Below, piece after piece: positions 25,964-34,637 of a stretch of DNA of 64,000 bases. The DNA lies in contig CAVWQI010000006.1 of assembly GCA_963757185.1 (NCBI GenBank), forward strand, positions 62,001 to 126,000. Reading direction: 5' to 3'. Below the pieces are notes generated by a model. The model was not told the DNA's origin. It saw nothing but the letters and a program-made list of their open reading frames with translations, and ran no database searches. A program made the translations under genes and the position numbers. The DNA is from JAQBQB01 sp963757185. GTDB lineage: Bacteria; Gemmatimonadota; Gemmatimonadetes; Gemmatimonadales; Gemmatimonadaceae. How positions within the stretch are numbered: position 1 is the stretch's first letter; every line of letters begins with the position of its first letter.

Positions 25964-28687
25964 ATGCGCTTCGATTTGAGACCCGGCGTGCGCCGGCTTC
26001 TTCGCCTCTCACCAAGGACGCGCACGGCCGCGTGGCGCGACGTCGATGACGAGCTCGACGCGCTCATCGCCAACCGCGTCGAGCACCTCGTCGCACGCGG
26101 GATGTCGCCCGACGAAGCTCGCGTCGAGGCGATCCGCCGACTCGGCGCGCCGCTCGACGACGCGCGACACCAACTCCACACCTCCGCCGAATATCGGGAG
26201 CGCCGCATGCGATTCACCGAGTTTCTCGAGAGCGTAATGCAGGACCTGCACTATGCCGCCCGCGGACTGATTCGTCGGCCGGCGTTCACGACGGTCGCTG
26301 TGCTCACGCTCGCCATCGGCGTCGGCGCGACGACCGCGATCTACAGCGCCGTGAACGTGCTGCTCCTTCGCCCGCTCCCCTACGCTCGGCCGGACGAGCT
26401 GATGAAGGTTTCGCTCGTCGTCCCGGCGAGAGGCGACGAGCCGCGGCGCGACGGGATGGTATGGTCGTACCCCAAGTACGCGATCTTCCGCGACGCACAG
26501 CATGTCTTCAGCGACCTCGCGGTCTACAGCAACGTGCAGGTCACGCTGACGAGTGGCGACGTAGAGCGCATCCCCGGCGAATGGGTCAGCGCGACATACC
26601 TGCGAGTTCTCGGACTCGCGCCCTCCCGCGGCCGCGATTTCGACCCGTCGATCGACGCGCACGCCGGCGCTCCGAACGAAACCATCATCTCGTATGCGCT
26701 CTGGCAGCGGCGCTACAACGCCGACCCAGCGATCATCGGGCGAACGATCGACATCGACAGGCAGGTGTGGACGATCATCGGCGTGAGTCCGCGCGACTTT
26801 CGTGGACTGTCGGGCCAGGCGGACGTGCTCATGCCGGTGACCGCTCAACCGGCGGACCAGCTGTCCCAGCCTCAGAGCCATTGGTTGTGGCTCGTCGGTC
26901 GCCGAGCGCCCGGAGTCACCGAGGCGCAAGCAGCTAGCGCGACGACAGCTCTCGGCCTGCGGGTCAGCGAGGCCATCCCGGACAAATTCAGCAAGCTTCC
27001 ATGGGGCGCCACGGCATCCCCGTTGAATGAGGCGCGCCTCGCACCGGCGGTCAAACAGTCGCTCCTCGTCCTGTTCGGCGCCGTCGGCCTCGTCTTGCTC
27101 ATCGCGTGCGTCAACGTGGCCAACCTGCTGTTGGGACGCGCCAGCGCGCGGAGCCGCGAGATGGCCGTGCGCGTCGCCATCGGCGCCGGCCGTTCACGCC
27201 TCGTCCGACTGTTGTTGACCGAGAGCCTCCTGCTCGCGTTCGTCGGCTCCATCGCCAGCCTCTTCGTGGCGTGGGCCGGCGTGCGCGCCCTTGGAATGAT
27301 CGATCCGTCGACGACGCTGCGCGTCGGGCGAGACAACGCGGTTGGCGCCGTGGCGTTTTCGGCGATCTCGCTCGACTGGAGCGCGCTTACGTTCGCGCTC
27401 GTCGTGTCGCTGATCGTCGGCGCGTTGTTCGGCCTCGCTCCCGCGCTCGGCGTCGCGCGCGATTCGCTGACCGGCTCCCTCAAGGGGGATCGCGTGCTGC
27501 GAGGCGGCGCTGGTGCGGGCCGCCGCACGCTCGTCGTCGCCGAGGTCGCGCTCGCCCTGGTGCTGCTCGCGGGATCCGGCCTGATGATCCGGAGCCTCGC
27601 CAATCTGCTCTCGATCGACACCGGTTTCGACTCGCGCAACGTGCTCACGTTCCGGCTGACATTGCCGCCCGGAGCGATGAGCCGTGACTCGATGCCCGGC
27701 TTCTACTCGCAGATTCTCGATCGCGTGCGCGCAGTTCCGGGCGTCACCGACGCCGCCCTCGACAACTGCGCGCCCAGCGGCGGCTGGTGCAATCGGACCG
27801 GCCTCCGCCGCTTTGACGTTCCAGGCTCGGACATCGTGCATTCGCCGCTGATCGGCGTGGACTGGGTGGCGCCGAACTGGTTCACGGTGATGCGCGTGCC
27901 GCTGAAGCGTGGCCGCGGGTTCGACGGGACCGAGCGGCCGGACGGTCCGAAGCTCGTGCTGCTCAACGAAAGCGCAGCGAAAGTGTTCTTCGGCGCCGGC
28001 GACCCGATCGGCAAGCACATCGAGCTAGGCCAGGGCGGATTCGATGACGCCGAGGTGGTGGGCATCGTCGGCAATGTTCGCCAACAGCCGGACTCGACGC
28101 CGGGTCCCGTCGCGTACGTGAGCTACGTGCAGTCGCCGCGGCCGGGAATGATCGTGTTCGTGAAGACGGCCCCGCCCCGTGATCCCGCGTCGCTCGGGTC
28201 GGAAGTTCGTCGCGCCGTCCACGAGATTGCACCGCAGCTTCCCGTCTACGACATGCTGACGATGACTGAGCGCTCCGCGGCGGCGACGGCCCAGGCCCGG
28301 TTCCGCGCCGTGCTTCTCGCCCTCTTCGCGATCACCGCGCTCGCGCTCGCGGCGGTAGGCATCTACGGCGTGATGTCGCTCGCCGTCACGGCGCGCACAC
28401 GTGAGATGGGCATTCGCATCGCCCTCGGTGCGGAGCGCACGCGCGTTCAGCGTTTGGTGATCGGCGAGGGAATCGGATTGGTGAGCGTCGGTGCCGTGAT
28501 CGGGCTTGCGGGCGCGCTCGCCGCCACGCGCGTACTGCGGACGTTCCTGTTCGATCTCACGTCGAGCGATCCGGTCACGTACGTCGCGATCGTCGTCGTC
28601 CTCGGGGGCGCGGCGATCGTGGCGAGTTGGATTCCAGCGCGGCGAGCGTCTCGGGTGGATCCGGTGGTGGCGCTGCGAGCGGAATAG
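25964..28687 (+). CDS. PadR-linked orphan FtsX/MacB-type ABC permease (ADOP family, long form)
   Basis: The product has 907 residues. The first 85 or so form a cytoplasmic helical extension (WRDVDDELDALIANRVEHLV; GMSPDEARVEAIRRLG) found in permeases that follow PadR genes. TM1 (FTTVAVLTLAIGVGATTAIY) leads into a MacB-like periplasmic domain and then two FtsX blocks (LLIACVNVANLLLGRASARS with EMAVRVAIGAGRSRLV; TREMGIRIALGAERTRVQRL). The last residues, IPARRASRVDPVVALRAE, match the standard end of this family and of the minus-strand paralogue (VDPVEALRFE). No ATPase is adjacent. Efflux or envelope transport under PadR control is the likely role. Confidence 0.93.
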   Translation: MRFDLRPGVRRLLRLSPRTRTAAWRDVDDELDALIANRVEHLVARGMSPDEARVEAIRRLGAPLDDARHQLHTSAEYRERRMRFTEFLESVMQDLHYAARGLIRRPAFTTVAVLTLAIGVGATTAIYSAVNVLLLRPLPYARPDELMKVSLVVPARGDEPRRDGMVWSYPKYAIFRDAQHVFSDLAVYSNVQVTLTSGDVERIPGEWVSATYLRVLGLAPSRGRDFDPSIDAHAGAPNETIISYALWQRRYNADPAIIGRTIDIDRQVWTIIGVSPRDFRGLSGQADVLMPVTAQPADQLSQPQSHWLWLVGRRAPGVTEAQAASATTALGLRVSEAIPDKFSKLPWGATASPLNEARLAPAVKQSLLVLFGAVGLVLLIACVNVANLLLGRASARSREMAVRVAIGAGRSRLVRLLLTESLLLAFVGSIASLFVAWAGVRALGMIDPSTTLRVGRDNAVGAVAFSAISLDWSALTFALVVSLIVGALFGLAPALGVARDSLTGSLKGDRVLRGGAGAGRRTLVVAEVALALVLLAGSGLMIRSLANLLSIDTGFDSRNVLTFRLTLPPGAMSRDSMPGFYSQILDRVRAVPGVTDAALDNCAPSGGWCNRTGLRRFDVPGSDIVHSPLIGVDWVAPNWFTVMRVPLKRGRGFDGTERPDGPKLVLLNESAAKVFFGAGDPIGKHIELGQGGFDDAEVVGIVGNVRQQPDSTPGPVAYVSYVQSPRPGMIVFVKTAPPRDPASLGSEVRRAVHEIAPQLPVYDMLTMTERSAAATAQARFRAVLLALFAITALALAAVGIYGVMSLAVTARTREMGIRIALGAERTRVQRLVIGEGIGLVSVGAVIGLAGALAATRVLRTFLFDLTSSDPVTYVAIVVVLGGAAIVASWIPARRASRVDPVVALRAE

Positions 28688-28690
28688 AGC

Positions 28691-29206
28691 CTACGGCGGC
28701 GAGTACGTCAGAGCGCCGCCGAGCATCCGTGCCGGTGGGGCCAGCCGGTGAAGGTCTCCAGGATGCTCGTCGCGCAGATGTTCGACGCGAATGCCGAGTG
28801 ACGTCAACACGTCGGCAATGATGCGGCGGTGGCACCGCCACCAAAGAATCTCGGCGCACATGATCGCGGTGCGGAGGCCGCCGGCGATCATCATCAGGTC
28901 GAAGAGCCCGTCCGCGAACTCTTCGGTCGCGACGTAATCCGCATACGCGCGAAACGCGGCGTGTCGCCATCCCGAATTGGGCGAATTGGGTGACGAGCGG
29001 CGTCGCCCGCCGAGCGCTGGAATCCAGCGGTAGTCGATTCGGCGTTTCGCGAGAGCCTGTGCGAGCGCATCAGAGTTGAACTGCGGCAGCCGTCGCGAAC
29101 CGGGGAAGCGGCGGACGTCGACGACGGCTTCGATGCCGTGCGACGCCAGAACGGCGGTCAACTCGCTCGATGACCGCGTGGAGTGGCCAATGGTCCAGAC
29201 GTTCAT
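28691..29206 (-). CDS. DUF488-family protein
   Basis: The product has 171 residues from the ATG at 29206. It carries the DUF488 signature: MNVWTIGHSTRSSSELTAVL, VVDVRRFPGSRRLPQFN, then a central Gly-Arg loop (GGRRRSS), and AIMCAEILWWRCHRRIIAD with the conserved C-x-E and C-H-R-x-x-I residues. The family is widespread and uncharacterised. It ends three bases after the convergent permease gene stops, so the 3' ends almost touch. Confidence 0.9.
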   Translation of the reverse strand: MNVWTIGHSTRSSSELTAVLASHGIEAVVDVRRFPGSRRLPQFNSDALAQALAKRRIDYRWIPALGGRRRSSPNSPNSGWRHAAFRAYADYVATEEFADGLFDLMMIAGGLRTAIMCAEILWWRCHRRIIADVLTSLGIRVEHLRDEHPGDLHRLAPPARMLGGALTYSPP

Positions 29207-29299
29207 GACCGTGGGGAAACCCTCGGGACCCGCTGCCGTACGATCAAGGGTAGTCGAGTCGCACACGCGTTGCCCGTGGCGCGCGCAGTCACACTTTCA

Positions 29300-29611
29300 A
29301 TGGCGAACCAAATGGACAGTCAGGTGACGACGATAGTCATCGTCGGAATGGTCGGAGGCTTCGCGTTGGTGGGACGCGTGTTGAACGAGTTTTTTGGACG
29401 TCGCGGCGGTGGGGGCCGCGTTCGCCGAGACGCGGCAGGCCTCGAGGCGATTGGGCAGCAGTTGGCCGCCTTGCAGCAGTCGGTCGACGCCACGGCAATA
29501 GAGGTCGAGCGATTGGGTGAAGGGCTTCGGTTCACGACGAAACTCCTCGCCGAACGGAACGGCGGATTGGAGCGCCAGCGACAACCAGAGCACGCCATCA
29601 CGCCACACTGA
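29300..29611 (+). CDS. Small membrane-anchored coiled-coil protein, unknown function
   Basis: The product has 103 residues from the ATG at 29300, with no clear ribosome site; an in-frame ATG at 29312 is an alternative. An N-terminal membrane segment (TTIVIVGMVGGFALVGRVL) is followed by a Gly/Arg linker and a helical heptad-like stretch (LEAIGQQLAALQQSVDATAIEVERLG). Frame conservation cannot be tested here, so its reality is moderately supported. It is divergent from the DUF488 gene. Confidence 0.5.
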   Translation: MANQMDSQVTTIVIVGMVGGFALVGRVLNEFFGRRGGGGRVRRDAAGLEAIGQQLAALQQSVDATAIEVERLGEGLRFTTKLLAERNGGLERQRQPEHAITPH

Positions 29612-29683
29612 CGGCCGGCAAGGCGGCCTGCCTCGAGTTGCGAGCGGCATCATCCTGACGACCTGACGCCCGCGGAGCGTCGC

Positions 29684-30004
29684 TTAGCGCCAGCGACCCT
29701 CGACGTAGAACCAGCCGCCGCGGTCGCGCTCCCAGCGACCGGGTACCCATTCGCGATACCCTCGCTCCGGAACCACCCAGCGACCCGAGATCCATTCGTA
29801 GTCGTTGCGGCGCCAACCCCAATGACCTGCCACCCACACGTATTCGACGCCCGGCGACGCCGGAACTATTTCGACTCGTTCACGGGGCGGCTCACGCATG
29901 ACGTACGCGACGCCGAGTCGCGGTCGAGGAGTCACATAGCACGCACCGAGCGCGCTCGTGGCGACGAAACCGGCGACCAATCGCAGAACTAAGGTTCTTT
30001 TCAT
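29684..30004 (-). CDS. YXWGXW-repeat lipoprotein
   Basis: The product has 106 residues. A lipoprotein signal ends at LGAC (cysteine near residue 22). The mature part has at least three YxWxxGxW-type repeats: YVWVAGHWGWRRNDYEWI, WISGRWVVPERGYREWV and WVPGRWERDRGGWFYV. Proteins with this repeat (PF12779 type) are small envelope lipoproteins of unknown function. AGGAG precedes the ATG. The 119 bases upstream hold a CCTAAGG/CCTTAGG dyad (30013-30048) that could be a regulatory site. Confidence 0.85.
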   Translation of the reverse strand: MKRTLVLRLVAGFVATSALGACYVTPRPRLGVAYVMREPPRERVEIVPASPGVEYVWVAGHWGWRRNDYEWISGRWVVPERGYREWVPGRWERDRGGWFYVEGRWR

Positions 30005-30124
30005 CTTTCGCTCCTAAGGTTCTTGCCTGTTCGACGAGTTCCTTAGGGGTGGCGTTAGGGGCTGAAAACGACTCTTAGCGGCACGTTTCGTTGCGGACGT
30101 GCGCTGCGTCACACTGGAAGACGG

Positions 30125-30835
30125 CTAAGCGCGGCCGCGACGAAACACCATCACGTTCTTCGCGAACCATGGCGAAACCTTCCCCTCCCACTCGCCACGC
30201 CACCGCCGGCTCAGCGGCTCATCCATGCGATAGCCGCGCGTCGCGAACTTGGCGATCCAATAATCGTGCGGCTGCTCGTTTACGTGGTCGAGTCCCCCCT
30301 GACCCGGCGTCGCCGCCGTGAAGACGACCGTGCCCGATTGCGACACGAGCAGTTCCAGGTAGCGGTTCGCGGACGACGCCGGCAAGTGCTCCGCGACCTC
30401 TGTCGACAGCACGACGTCGTACGCGACGTCGGGAGCGCGGAGACCATCCCGTTCGAGATCGAACCTCTTCACATCGAGGCCGCGCGAGCGACACAGCTTT
30501 AGTGCCGCGTCGCCGTACTCGAGTCCGCGCGCGTCGACCCCATGGCGACGAAACTCGACGAGCATCGCACCGGTTCCGCATCCGACGTCCAACAGCGATC
30601 TAGGATGAAGATCGCGAACAACGCATTCCACGATCGTCGGCGCGCTTTGGCCAGTGGAGTCGTCGACCCCGCGGTAGTAGTCGGCGTTGTACATCTCGTC
30701 GTGCTGATCGGCAGCGGCGCGCGGAATGCGCTGTTTGAGCCAACCCAGCGCCGGGGATGACCGCGTAGCGGTGCGCAGCGATTCCGGCACCAGGTGCCAC
30801 ATCTGTTTCGCCAATCGGAAAGGCGTGATCGTCAT
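30125..30835 (-). CDS. Class I SAM-dependent methyltransferase
   Basis: From the ATG at 30835 the product has 236 residues; an open frame continues upstream and the start is not firmly fixed. The SAM-binding motif I is SLLDVGCGTGAMLVEF, with acidic motif II in GLEYGDAAL and motif IV in YDVVLSTEVAEHL. It resembles small-molecule or glycan-modifying methyltransferases (Methyltransf_23 type). The substrate is unknown. It is divergent from the His/Met-rich lipoprotein gene with 183 bases between starts. Confidence 0.82.
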   Translation of the reverse strand: MTITPFRLAKQMWHLVPESLRTATRSSPALGWLKQRIPRAAADQHDEMYNADYYRGVDDSTGQSAPTIVECVVRDLHPRSLLDVGCGTGAMLVEFRRHGVDARGLEYGDAALKLCRSRGLDVKRFDLERDGLRAPDVAYDVVLSTEVAEHLPASSANRYLELLVSQSGTVVFTAATPGQGGLDHVNEQPHDYWIAKFATRGYRMDEPLSRRWRGEWEGKVSPWFAKNVMVFRRGRA

Positions 30836-31018
30836 ACTCGCAAAGAGGATCCGGTCGGGAATCTTGGCAAGACCTGCCCTAGTTGGCGTTCCGGTCGGCG
30901 TAGCGGGTTCAGGCGGGACTTGCGGGCGCGTTTTTCGGTGCAGCCACGCCGGCGGCTGGCGCGAGGGCGCGATCGGTCGTACTTCCATGGAAGCCTTCCA
31001 ATCCAATTCGGGGGACTC

Positions 31019-31891
31019 ATGGCTCGCCGCGCGCTACCGAGATCGATCATCCTGCTCGCCGCCCTCAGCGCGGCTTGCGCTACGAAGAAGCCGTCGTCGC
31101 CGACGCCCATTCAAGCCGGATCGCACGACATGTCCCCGTCGTCAGCTCACGACATGTCCGGTCACGACATGTCGGCCATGGGCTCGCACTCCAACACGGA
31201 GATGGCGTTTCTCTTTCCCGACGGCGACGACAAGGGCTGGTCGAAGATCGAGAACGGCTCACAGCACAACATGGCTCCGGAAATTCCGCTCGCGAAATTG
31301 CCGGCGGCGACGCGTGTGGAATTGCTGCGGCAGCTCGCGCTCACGATGGACGTCATCAAGAAGTATCCGACCGTCAAGGACGCCGAAACCGCGGGCTATC
31401 GTCGCGCCGGTCCGTTCATCCCCGGACTCGGCACGCACTACGTCGGCGGGCGAATGGGAGGAGGCCGAGGCTCCGCGATGACGGACGACGACATCCTGCA
31501 TCCGTCGACGATCATCTACGTCGGCAACAAGCCGGACTCGCCGATCGCCGGATTCATGTACATCTCGAGCGTGATGGCCGGCGCGCCGGAGCCCGAAGGC
31601 TTCGCGGGACCGAACGATCACTGGCACTACCACACGGGCATCTGTCTCGTGCGCGGCGCGAACGGCGCCCAGGAAGCGCTGGGGTTCGACGGCAGCATCA
31701 CGCAGGACGGATGCAAGACGAAGAAGGGAAACTGGGTGGCGACCACTCAGTACCTGCTCCACGTGTGGACCGTGCCGGGCTACTCGAATCCGCTGGGAGT
31801 GTTCGCGCACGCGAACCCCGCGCTCACATGCGGCGACGCGACGTACTACACCGACGACCACGACATCACGAATCAGTGCAAGCAGCCCTAG
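31019..31891 (+). CDS. His/Met-rich lipoprotein of unknown function (possible metal binder)
   Basis: The product has 290 residues from the ATG at 31019. A lipoprotein signal ends at SAAC (cysteine near residue 19). It is followed by a low-complexity stretch with three HDM triplets (HDMSPSSAHDMSGHDMSAMG). The rest is a folded domain with GPFIPGLGTHYVGG, NDHWHYHTGICLV, and paired cysteines near the end (LTCGD, ITNQCK). HxM/HDM stretches bind copper in several periplasmic proteins, and HWHYH could be a second site, so a metal role is a fair inference. I do not recognise a named family. Its stop overlaps the stop of the convergent membrane-protein gene within CTAG (31888-31891). Confidence 0.75.
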   Translation: MARRALPRSIILLAALSAACATKKPSSPTPIQAGSHDMSPSSAHDMSGHDMSAMGSHSNTEMAFLFPDGDDKGWSKIENGSQHNMAPEIPLAKLPAATRVELLRQLALTMDVIKKYPTVKDAETAGYRRAGPFIPGLGTHYVGGRMGGGRGSAMTDDDILHPSTIIYVGNKPDSPIAGFMYISSVMAGAPEPEGFAGPNDHWHYHTGICLVRGANGAQEALGFDGSITQDGCKTKKGNWVATTQYLLHVWTVPGYSNPLGVFAHANPALTCGDATYYTDDHDITNQCKQP

Positions 31892-32586
31892 GCCAGAATG
31901 TTCACCGCCCGCGCGGCGACGAGCGCCAGCGTGCCGAGCGAGATGGTCGACTCGAGCATCATCAACAGCTTCATCCGGGCCGTCAGCGGCATCGCGTCGG
32001 TCGGTGAGAACGCCGTCGAGGTGTTGAACGACAGAAAGAGGTAGTCGACGTAGCCCGGCTTTGCATCGGCACCGACGGTCCCGGGCGGGAGCGTCGCGCG
32101 AGGAAAGATGAACTCGGATGGCCCGCGGTGATCACGCCAGTCGAGCCAGGGGCCGCCGCGGTCGAGCACCCAGTACCAGACTGAGAAAACGACGACGTTC
32201 GTGGCCCAGATGTTCAGCGCATCCAGCAGCAGCGCCCGTCCGTTCTGAATTTGTCCGGCCAGCAACGCGCTTATCAGCAGCAGGAGCGATCGCGCGTTGG
32301 CGAGGCTGATGATGACGACAAGGGTCAGTCCAAGTGCGAGGTTGAAACGGCGGTACGAGTTCGCCGATACCCACTCCTGCTTCGTGTGCGCGCGCCACGC
32401 GAGCCCTTCGGCGCGAAGGGTCGTCGCGGTGAGCGGAACCAACAGGATGAGCTCGAGGACGGGCGCGAGCCATCGCGTCCAGTATCCAAAATCGTTGATC
32501 AGGGAGAACTGCAAGCCCACGACGACCGCGACGGCGCCGCGCACGAGCCAGCGGTCGAGCATCTCTGGGTGAACGTCGTCGGACAT
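31888..32586 (-). CDS. Integral membrane protein, possible two-TM ion channel C-terminus
   Basis: From the ATG at 32586 the product has 232 residues with about six hydrophobic segments. The C-terminal part, YVDYLFLSFNTSTAFSPTD, followed by a final helix (ESTISLGTLALVAARAVNIL), has the layout of the pore loop and inner helix of potassium-channel-like proteins. The canonical TVGYG filter is replaced by NTSTAFSPTD, so ion selectivity would differ or the protein may not be a channel. The open frame continues upstream, but the sequence there is not protein-like. Its 3' end overlaps the lipoprotein gene by four bases. Confidence 0.7.
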   Translation of the reverse strand: MSDDVHPEMLDRWLVRGAVAVVVGLQFSLINDFGYWTRWLAPVLELILLVPLTATTLRAEGLAWRAHTKQEWVSANSYRRFNLALGLTLVVIISLANARSLLLLISALLAGQIQNGRALLLDALNIWATNVVVFSVWYWVLDRGGPWLDWRDHRGPSEFIFPRATLPPGTVGADAKPGYVDYLFLSFNTSTAFSPTDAMPLTARMKLLMMLESTISLGTLALVAARAVNILA

Positions 32587-32881
32587 GACGCCGAATCGAC
32601 GCGCGAACACGGCATCCGCGGCTATGGCACCATGGGCGCACCAACCGATGCTGCCGCCGGCGGCGATCGCGCTCCGGCGCGACACGTAGCGTCCGCAACG
32701 ACACCCTCGCGGCCGTGTAACGGCGACCTTGTCGCTATACAAGAACTCTCGTTGCAACGGATCGCCGCGCCGCATCGGCATCGGACCGCGACTTGCCCTC
32801 CGTACAACTTCGGTAGCCGCATGGCCACCCGCCGCACCCGGCCCGTCGCCGCGAGCGGCGTCAGCGTTCGGCAGGGAGATC

Positions 32882-33556
32882 ATGATGTTCCGCCCGTCTC
32901 GTGTCGCCGTCGGCGCGCTCGTGCTGATGGCCGCCGCCTGTAGCGACTCCGACAACGTCGTACACACCCTCAATGCCGCCACCGTCCGCCTCGTCAACGA
33001 CACGGACACTCCGCTTTCGCTCGTCAACGCGGGCATCCTCGATCCGGTGAACTCGGCGCTCGTGTTCGGTCAGGCTTCGGCCTGCGTGCTCGTCGATCTG
33101 ACCCAGATCCCGACGCTCACCATCACGAACGTTGCGGGCGCGACGATCGCCTTCACGCCGATCCTCTCCGCGGGCGACAACGTGACGGTGGTCGCGTTCG
33201 GCGCTACGGTCGGCAACGTCGCTACGGGCACCGTACAGTTTGCGACCCTGAACAATCGTTTCGCGCCCGCTTTGAACAGCGCGGGATTGCGCTTCTTCAA
33301 CGGCGTGTCGACCACCGGCCCGCTCGTCATGCGGCGCAACGGCCTCGTTCTCACGCCATTCGTCGGGTTCGGCGCGGCGAGCGGCTTCGTGAGCGTGCCG
33401 ATCGACTCGGCGTCGATCACGTTCTCCAACCAAAACTCCTTCGTTCTCGACGCGGGCCAGATGGCGTTCCCGCTCGGCCAGAACTCGACCGTGGTGGTGG
33501 GACCGCCCGCACCCGAGACCGTACCTCTTCGCTTCTTCACCGTGCAGGGCTGTTGA
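32882..33556 (+). CDS. Lipoprotein of unknown function, tandem copy 1
   Basis: The product has 224 residues from the ATGATG at 32882, with GGGAG just before it. A lipoprotein signal ends at AAAC (cysteine near residue 20). The mature part is beta-rich, with few charges: AATVRLVNDTDTPLSLVNAG, ASACVLVDLTQIPTLTI, LRFFNGVSTTGPLVMRRNG, and the end LRFFTVQGC. The pattern of short beta strands suggests an immunoglobulin-like or DUF4397-like surface domain, but I cannot confirm a family. It has a neighbouring paralogue at 33607. Confidence 0.8.
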   Translation: MMFRPSRVAVGALVLMAAACSDSDNVVHTLNAATVRLVNDTDTPLSLVNAGILDPVNSALVFGQASACVLVDLTQIPTLTITNVAGATIAFTPILSAGDNVTVVAFGATVGNVATGTVQFATLNNRFAPALNSAGLRFFNGVSTTGPLVMRRNGLVLTPFVGFGAASGFVSVPIDSASITFSNQNSFVLDAGQMAFPLGQNSTVVVGPPAPETVPLRFFTVQGC

Positions 33557-33606
33557 ACGCTGCCGCGACGCGCAGCGCCGGCGTCAGCGTTCGCCAGGGA
33601 GAGCTC

Positions 33607-34266
33607 ATGATGTTCCGCCCGTCTCGTTTCGTCGTCGGCGCGCTGGCGCTGATCGTCACCGCCTGTAACGACGACAACTTCGTGCCCTTCAATTCCGCCG
33701 CCGTCCGTCTCGTCAACGACACGAACACGCCGATCGTGTTCACCGACGCCGGGATCGTCAACCCAACGACCGCGAGGCTCGGCTTCGGTCAGTCGTCCGC
33801 TTGCGTGTCCGTCGATCTATCCAACACGAGCATACTCTCCGTCACGAATGCCGCGACCGGTGAACCGATCCCCTTCGCGCCACGGCTCACCGTCGGGGGC
33901 AGCGTGATAGTCGTCGCCGTTGTTGATAGGGTGGGCAACATACAGTTCGCGACACTGAACGATCGTTTCCTGCCCGCCACGAACGACGCCGGGTTGAGCT
34001 TCTTCAATGGCGTGTCGAGCACCGGGCCGCTCCTGATGCAGCGCAACGGTATCTCTTTCACGCCACTCGTCGACTTCGGCACGTCGAGCAGCTTCATGAG
34101 CGTGTCGGTCGATTCAGCGTCGATCACGTTTGCCGACCAGGTTTCGATCGTCCTCGACGCCGGCCAGCTCGCGTTCCCGCTCGCTCAGAACTCGACAGTC
34201 GTGGTGGGCCCACCGGCTCCCGCGGCGACGGCTCCTCTTCGGTTTTTCACCGTGCAGGGCTGTTGA
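33607..34266 (+). CDS. Lipoprotein of unknown function, tandem copy 2
   Basis: The product has 219 residues. It aligns with copy 1 from end to end: MMFRPSRFVVGALALIVTAC opens both with few changes, AAVRLVNDTNTPIVFTDAG matches AATVRLVNDTDTPLSLVNAG, LSFFNGVSSTGPLLMQRNG matches LRFFNGVSTTGPLVMRRNG, and both end FFTVQGC. A GGGAG ribosome site lies eight bases before the ATG. The 50-base gap from copy 1 carries a copy of the leader. It is probably surface-exposed or periplasmic. Confidence 0.8.
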   Translation: MMFRPSRFVVGALALIVTACNDDNFVPFNSAAVRLVNDTNTPIVFTDAGIVNPTTARLGFGQSSACVSVDLSNTSILSVTNAATGEPIPFAPRLTVGGSVIVVAVVDRVGNIQFATLNDRFLPATNDAGLSFFNGVSSTGPLLMQRNGISFTPLVDFGTSSSFMSVSVDSASITFADQVSIVLDAGQLAFPLAQNSTVVVGPPAPAATAPLRFFTVQGC

Positions 34267-34637
34267 CCGCGATCTTCGGTCGCAGCCGCCCCCACTCTGA
34301 CGCAACCTGTCGACTCGAGCCCGACTCCTTAATGTGTAAGATGGGAAAGGGCCGCCCCCTGGAGTCCCTTGGCGAATCGTGGCGCGCGTGAGACCCGAGA
34401 GCCCGACGACGGCTTCGGCTGATTCGAGTACTCACCAACGCGCCTGAGCGTCTTTGCCTGGCGAGAGCCGGAACGCAACTCCCTGCGCCGAAGTTCCACA
34501 AAAGAATCCGTACGTCTTGCGCGCACACGGTTCGGAACTCTTTCCAGCGTGCTTCGTTGGGAAGAAACCCGGGAACAACCGAAATCAACGCGCGCGACGC
34601 CTCGCGCATTCTCTTTACGCATTGGAGAGTTCTCAGC
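34267..34637 (+). other. 371-base intergenic region with a probable promoter
   Basis: This stretch separates the lipoprotein pair from the propeller lipoprotein. The only site I can support is the ECF-type promoter listed at 34534-34558. The first 250 bases hold no open frame with protein-like composition and no clear terminator. Confidence 0.5.
34534..34558 (+). promoter_or_regulatory. Probable ECF-sigma (RpoE-like) promoter
   Basis: GGAAC at 34534-34538, a 16-base spacer and CGTT at 34555-34558 match the general GGAAC-N16-CGTT consensus of ECF-dependent promoters. It lies about 80 bases before the ATG of the propeller lipoprotein. An ECF sigma-factor gene is the second gene downstream (36019), so it may be a target of that factor; the link is inference. 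Confidence 0.45.

Larger units (their letters stand above)
32858..34266 (+). repeat. Tandem gene duplication including leader (unit 1 from 32858, unit 2 from 33581)
   Basis: The leader (starting GCGTCAGCGTTCG), the ribosome site and the first 40 or so coding bases are almost identical at 32858 and 33581. The two units also end with the same last seven residues (FFTVQGC). The duplication therefore spans promoter-proximal leader plus whole gene, at a unit length of about 720 bases. The coding middles have diverged much more than the leader. The 270 bases before the first unit (32587-32857) hold no recognisable gene or site. Confidence 0.85.

Noticed and set aside
22564..28687. Complete MacAB-type efflux operons
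   Set aside because: Neither permease has an adjacent ATPase or adaptor gene, and the double FtsX layout matches orphan permeases.
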